From Streptomyces sp. NBC_00775 (GTDB lineage: Bacteria; Actinomycetota; Actinomycetes; Streptomycetales; Streptomycetaceae), in assembly GCF_036347135.1 (NCBI RefSeq), contig NZ_CP108938.1, positions 10,044,001 to 10,108,000 on the forward strand: a stretch of 64,000 nucleotides of DNA, in the 5' to 3' direction. Position 1 is the first letter of the stretch. Every line of letters starts with the position of its first letter. Shown here in pieces: positions 61,344-64,000 of this stretch. The translations under genes and the position numbers were made by a program. The notes under the pieces were generated by a model. The model saw only the letters and a program-made list of their open reading frames with translations, had not been told where the DNA came from and made no database searches.

Positions 61344-62540
61344 TCAGCCGGCCTCGCGAAGCTCCCGGAAGAAGGCCCGCACATCGTCGATCAGCAGATC
61401 CGGCTCCTCCAAGGCGGCGAAGTGACCGCCCCGGTCGAACTCGGTCCAGCGGACGATTTTGTCGGTGCGCTCGGCCAGGTGTCGCAGGGGTACGAAGTTC
61501 TCCCGGGGGAAGACGGCGAGAGCGGTCGGGGTGGTCGACGGCTCGGGCGGCAGGCCCCAATAGTCCGCGTGGGCCCGCTCGTAGTAGATACGGGCCGACG
61601 AACCGGCCGTGCCCGTCAGCCAGTACAGCATCACATTGGTCAGCAGCAGATCCCGGTCGACGGCGCCCTCGGGGCGGTCTCGCGAGTCCGTCCACTGCTT
61701 GAACTTCTCCGCGATCCAGGCGAGTTGGCCGACCGGAGAGTCCGTGAGCCCGTACGCGAGGGTCTGCGGCCGCGTCGACTGGATGTCGGCGTACCCCTGT
61801 TCGTCGCGGAGCCATTCCTGGCCACGCCGCCAGGAAAACAGCGTGCGCTCGCGCTCGGCGGGGCTCAGCGCGGCCAGCTCGTCCGGGTCCGGTTCGGCCG
61901 TCGCCGAGGACCCGGGGAGCAGATTCAGATGGACGCCGATCATGCGGTCGGGGTACGCCCGGCCCAGCTCACGCGAGATGGCCCCGCCCCAGTCCCCGCC
62001 CTGCGCGCCGAACTGCCGATAGCCGAGACGCTCCATCAGCTCGGCGAAGGCGGCGGCCACCCGCCGGAACTCCCAGCCGGTGTCCCGCGTCGGCCCGGAG
62101 AGCCCGAATCCGGGAATGCTCGGCACGACCAGATGAAACGCGTCGGCCGGATCACCGCCGTGCGCCCGGGGATCGGTCAACGGACCGACGACGTCCGTGA
62201 ATTCGACGATCGAGCCGGGCCACCCGTGCGTGATGATCAGGGGAGTCGCATCCGGTTCCGGCGACCGGATGTGGGCGAAGTGAATCCGCGCGCCGTCGAT
62301 CTCCGTCGTGAACTGCGGCCATGCGTTCAGCCGCGCCTCGGCCGCACGCCAGTCGTACACGTGCCGCCAGTACCGTACGAGCCCTTCCAGATAGTCCCGG
62401 GGAACTCCGTACGCCCAGCCAACACCCGGCAACGCGTCGGGCCAACGGGTGCGGTCGAGGCGCTGATGGAGGTCGTCGAGGTCGCTCTGCGGGAAGTCGA
62501 TGCGGAAGGGGGCCATGCGTGTGCCGTCTGAAGAAGTCAT
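61344..62540 (-). CDS. Epoxide hydrolase (EHN-domain alpha/beta-hydrolase)
   Basis: 398 residues. N-terminal epoxide-hydrolase domain (PFRIDFPQSDLDDLHQRLDRTRWPD, YLEGLVRYWRHVYDWRAAEARLN) and an alpha/beta-hydrolase core: IITHGWPGSIVEF (oxyanion HGWPG), AQGGDWGGAISRELG (nucleophile Asp), tyrosines YWLTGTAGSSARIYYE, and FDRGGHFAALEEPD (His). Juvenile-hormone/microsomal-type fold. Hydrates an epoxide to a diol; substrate unknown. Divergent from the PhnB-like gene. Confidence 0.9.
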   Translation of the reverse strand: MTSSDGTRMAPFRIDFPQSDLDDLHQRLDRTRWPDALPGVGWAYGVPRDYLEGLVRYWRHVYDWRAAEARLNAWPQFTTEIDGARIHFAHIRSPEPDATPLIITHGWPGSIVEFTDVVGPLTDPRAHGGDPADAFHLVVPSIPGFGLSGPTRDTGWEFRRVAAAFAELMERLGYRQFGAQGGDWGGAISRELGRAYPDRMIGVHLNLLPGSSATAEPDPDELAALSPAERERTLFSWRRGQEWLRDEQGYADIQSTRPQTLAYGLTDSPVGQLAWIAEKFKQWTDSRDRPEGAVDRDLLLTNVMLYWLTGTAGSSARIYYERAHADYWGLPPEPSTTPTALAVFPRENFVPLRHLAERTDKIVRWTEFDRGGHFAALEEPDLLIDDVRAFFRELREAG

Positions 62541-62664
62541 CGCCGCGCATGCTAGCTCCGGGCATCCAGGGGTGTGTCCGAATATTTTCGCCGTGCCGAC
62601 GATGAGTTTTCGGACGACGATCAGTCGACAGAAGTGACGACGTTTCCCGCCCGAGGAGGTACGC

Positions 62665-63147
62665 ATGCCAGCCGACGGATTCACCACATGTCTGTGGTTC
62701 GACGGCCAGGCCGAAGAGGCCGCGCACTACTACGTCTCGATCTTCAAGAACTCCCGGCTCGGCAGGATGGGCCGCTACACGGAGGCCGGGCCCGGGCCCG
62801 CCGGTTCCGTGATCGCCGCCGAGTTCGTGGCCAACGGGCAGAAGTTCGTCGCGCTGAACGGCGGCCCGCAGTTCACGTTCGACGAGGCGATCTCGTTCCA
62901 GATCCACTGCGAGGACCAGGAAGAGGTGGACCACTACTGGAACAAGCTCATCGACGACGGCGGCGAAGGGGGCCCCTGCGGCTGGCTCAAGGACAAGTTC
63001 GGTCTGTCCTGGCAGGTCGTTCCGAGCAGGCTCATCGACCTGATCAGCGACCCGGACCCGGTGAAGGCGGCCCGCACGACCGAGGCGATGCTGCAGATGT
63101 CCAAGCTGGACATCGCGGCCCTGGAGAAGGCGTACGCGGGGGAGTAG
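62665..63147 (+). CDS. PhnB-like VOC protein
   Basis: 160 residues, ATG after GAGGAGG. FTTCLWFDGQAEEAAHYYVSIFKNSRLGRMGRYTE, FVALNGGPQFTFDEAISFQIHCEDQEEVDHYWNKL and FGLSWQVVP are the classical PhnB/3-dmu-9_3-mt VOC pattern. Proteins of this type accompany ECF-like or stress loci and probably bind a small metabolite; no methyltransferase activity should be inferred from the domain name. Confidence 0.9.
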   Translation: MPADGFTTCLWFDGQAEEAAHYYVSIFKNSRLGRMGRYTEAGPGPAGSVIAAEFVANGQKFVALNGGPQFTFDEAISFQIHCEDQEEVDHYWNKLIDDGGEGGPCGWLKDKFGLSWQVVPSRLIDLISDPDPVKAARTTEAMLQMSKLDIAALEKAYAGE

Positions 63148-63255
63148 CGGATCCGCAGGGGCCGGCCGCACAACAAGAGTCGAACTCGGTGTGCGGTCCG
63201 CCCCCATGTCAGGAACCTCCTGTCCAGCGCGCCTCTCGGTGGCCTCCCGTACGAA

Positions 63256-64000
63256 TCAGGCGAGCTGGCCGCTGTGCAGCGCCGTGTACGCGCCGCCGCG
63301 CCGCAGCAGCTCCTCGTGCGCGCCGACCTCCTGGATGGCCCCGTCCCGCATCACGACGATGCGGTCCGCGCCCCGGATCGTGGACAGCCGGTGCGCCACG
63401 ACGAACGTGGTGCGCCCGCTCAGCAGCCGGGTCAGTGCCTGCTGGACGAGGGCCTCGGAGTGCGTGTCCAGCGCGGAGGTGGCCTCGTCGAGGACGAGTA
63501 CCCGGGGATCGCGGATCAGTGCCCGCGCGATGGCGAGGCGCTGCCGCTGACCCCCGGAGAGCCGGGCTCCGTGCTCGCCGATCACGGTGTCGAGGCCCTG
63601 CGGCAGCCGGTCCACGAACTCCAGCGCGTTGGCGTCGCGCAACGCCTCGCGCACCGTGGCGTCACCGGCGTCGTCCATGCCGTACGCGACGTTCTCCCGG
63701 ACCGTGCCGTCGAAGAGGATCGACTCCTGCGGCACCACCGAGACGAAACGCCGGTACGTGCGCAGGTCCAGCGTGCTCATGTCGGTCCCGTCGAGCAGCA
63801 ACCGGCCCGACGTGGGACGGATGAAGCCGATGACGAGATTGAGCACGGTGGACTTCCCGGCTCCCGATGCGCCGACCAGCGCGATGGTCTCGCCGGGAGC
63901 GACGGCCAGCGTGAAGTCCCGTACGGCGGGCCTGCCTTCCTCCCGCGCGGGCCCGGCCCCCTCGAAGTACGTATGTCCTACGCCGTCGAAGGTGACGGCA
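63256..64000 (-). CDS. ABC exporter, ATPase end of fused permease-ATPase (truncated by window)
   Basis: The C-terminal 247 codons are visible, continuing past the right edge. Walker A GASGAGKST (about 63860), VVPQESILFDGTVRENVAYG (Q-loop), LSGGQRQRLAIARAL, VLVLDEATSALD, AHRLST (H-loop) are those of an MsbA/LmrA-type exporter (ABCB). The permease half lies outside the window, so specificity is unknown. The stop is at 63256, convergent with the PhnB-like gene. Confidence 0.9.
   Translation of the reverse strand, partial: AVTFDGVGHTYFEGAGPAREEGRPAVRDFTLAVAPGETIALVGASGAGKSTVLNLVIGFIRPTSGRLLLDGTDMSTLDLRTYRRFVSVVPQESILFDGTVRENVAYGMDDAGDATVREALRDANALEFVDRLPQGLDTVIGEHGARLSGGQRQRLAIARALIRDPRVLVLDEATSALDTHSEALVQQALTRLLSGRTTFVVAHRLSTIRGADRIVVMRDGAIQEVGAHEELLRRGGAYTALHSGQLA

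Overview
The window is about 71-72 percent GC, reads as dense Streptomyces coding sequence (third positions almost all G/C, many GTG/TTG starts, TAT signals, DasR-type boxes, a streptophobe-family protein, a popR-clpP3-clpP4 locus) and most likely comes from a chromosome arm or sub-telomeric flank: mostly short operons of stress, transport and secreted hydrolytic functions, with no core replication or ribosomal genes. I saw no intact tRNA, rRNA, CRISPR array or complete insertion sequence.

Layout. 0-8.2 kb: edge-truncated kinase-like gene, molybdopterin oxidoreductase, ArsR-SRPBCC regulator with a leaderless promoter, SPW membrane protein, divergent TetR/metallo-hydrolase pair with a clear operator, DUF4142 protein. 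8.3-12 kb: sulfonate/sulfur cluster: decayed LysR gene, a 27-residue Cys-Cys leader peptide, ssuE-like FMN reductase, ssuD, and a convergent acyl-CoA-dehydrogenase-like flavoenzyme. 12-13.6 kb: YCII protein plus ECF42-type sigma factor. 13.6-19.9 kb: urea ABC transporter urtABCDE with an attenuator-like hairpin after urtA, and a cytosolic AmiC-like binding protein upstream. 19.9-26.3 kb: MarR/aldehyde dehydrogenase, GH43 glycosidase, DasR-box-controlled GH19 chitinase, secreted PLC-like protein.

26.3-30.4 kb is the strangest part. Coding density drops, and on the minus strand there are partial copies of the 3' halves of three different tRNA genes (Pro-CGG, Arg-CCT, Gly-CCC), each beginning at or next to the anticodon loop, which is the usual anatomy of att sites of actinomycete integrative elements. 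A 16-bp tRNA-Gly anticodon-arm repeat occurs three times and a 15-bp tRNA-Pro core twice in direct orientation, bracketing a small membrane protein, a cold-shock-domain gene killed by an amber codon, and a beta-helix membrane protein. No integrase survives. I interpret it as a nested graveyard of integrative elements, or a tandem array of cis-mobilizable elements.

30.4-42.2 kb: aldo/keto reductase, secreted sphingomyelinase, dienelactone hydrolase, BASS transporter/PAP2 pair behind tandem BlaI-type palindromes, adenosine deaminase, DinB, carotenoid oxygenase, LysR. 42.2-46 kb: a 1020-residue HTH / P-loop ATPase / tandem-helical-repeat protein (STAND-like layout) followed in the same frame, after one amber codon, by a three-blade WD40 fragment. 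46-48.7 kb: aldo/keto reductase, small stress-type proteins and an SDR remnant. 48.8-54.2 kb: FHA-FHA-ABC exporter, SH3-like protein and Ser/Thr kinase in one operon, next to a streptophobe protein. 54.3-58.8 kb: Ser-rich DUF6777-like protein, multicopper oxidase lipoprotein, DinB/DUF664. 58.9-61.2 kb: popR, clpP4 (catalytic His replaced by Gly), clpP3, ferredoxin. 61.3-64 kb: epoxide hydrolase, PhnB-like protein, truncated ABC exporter.
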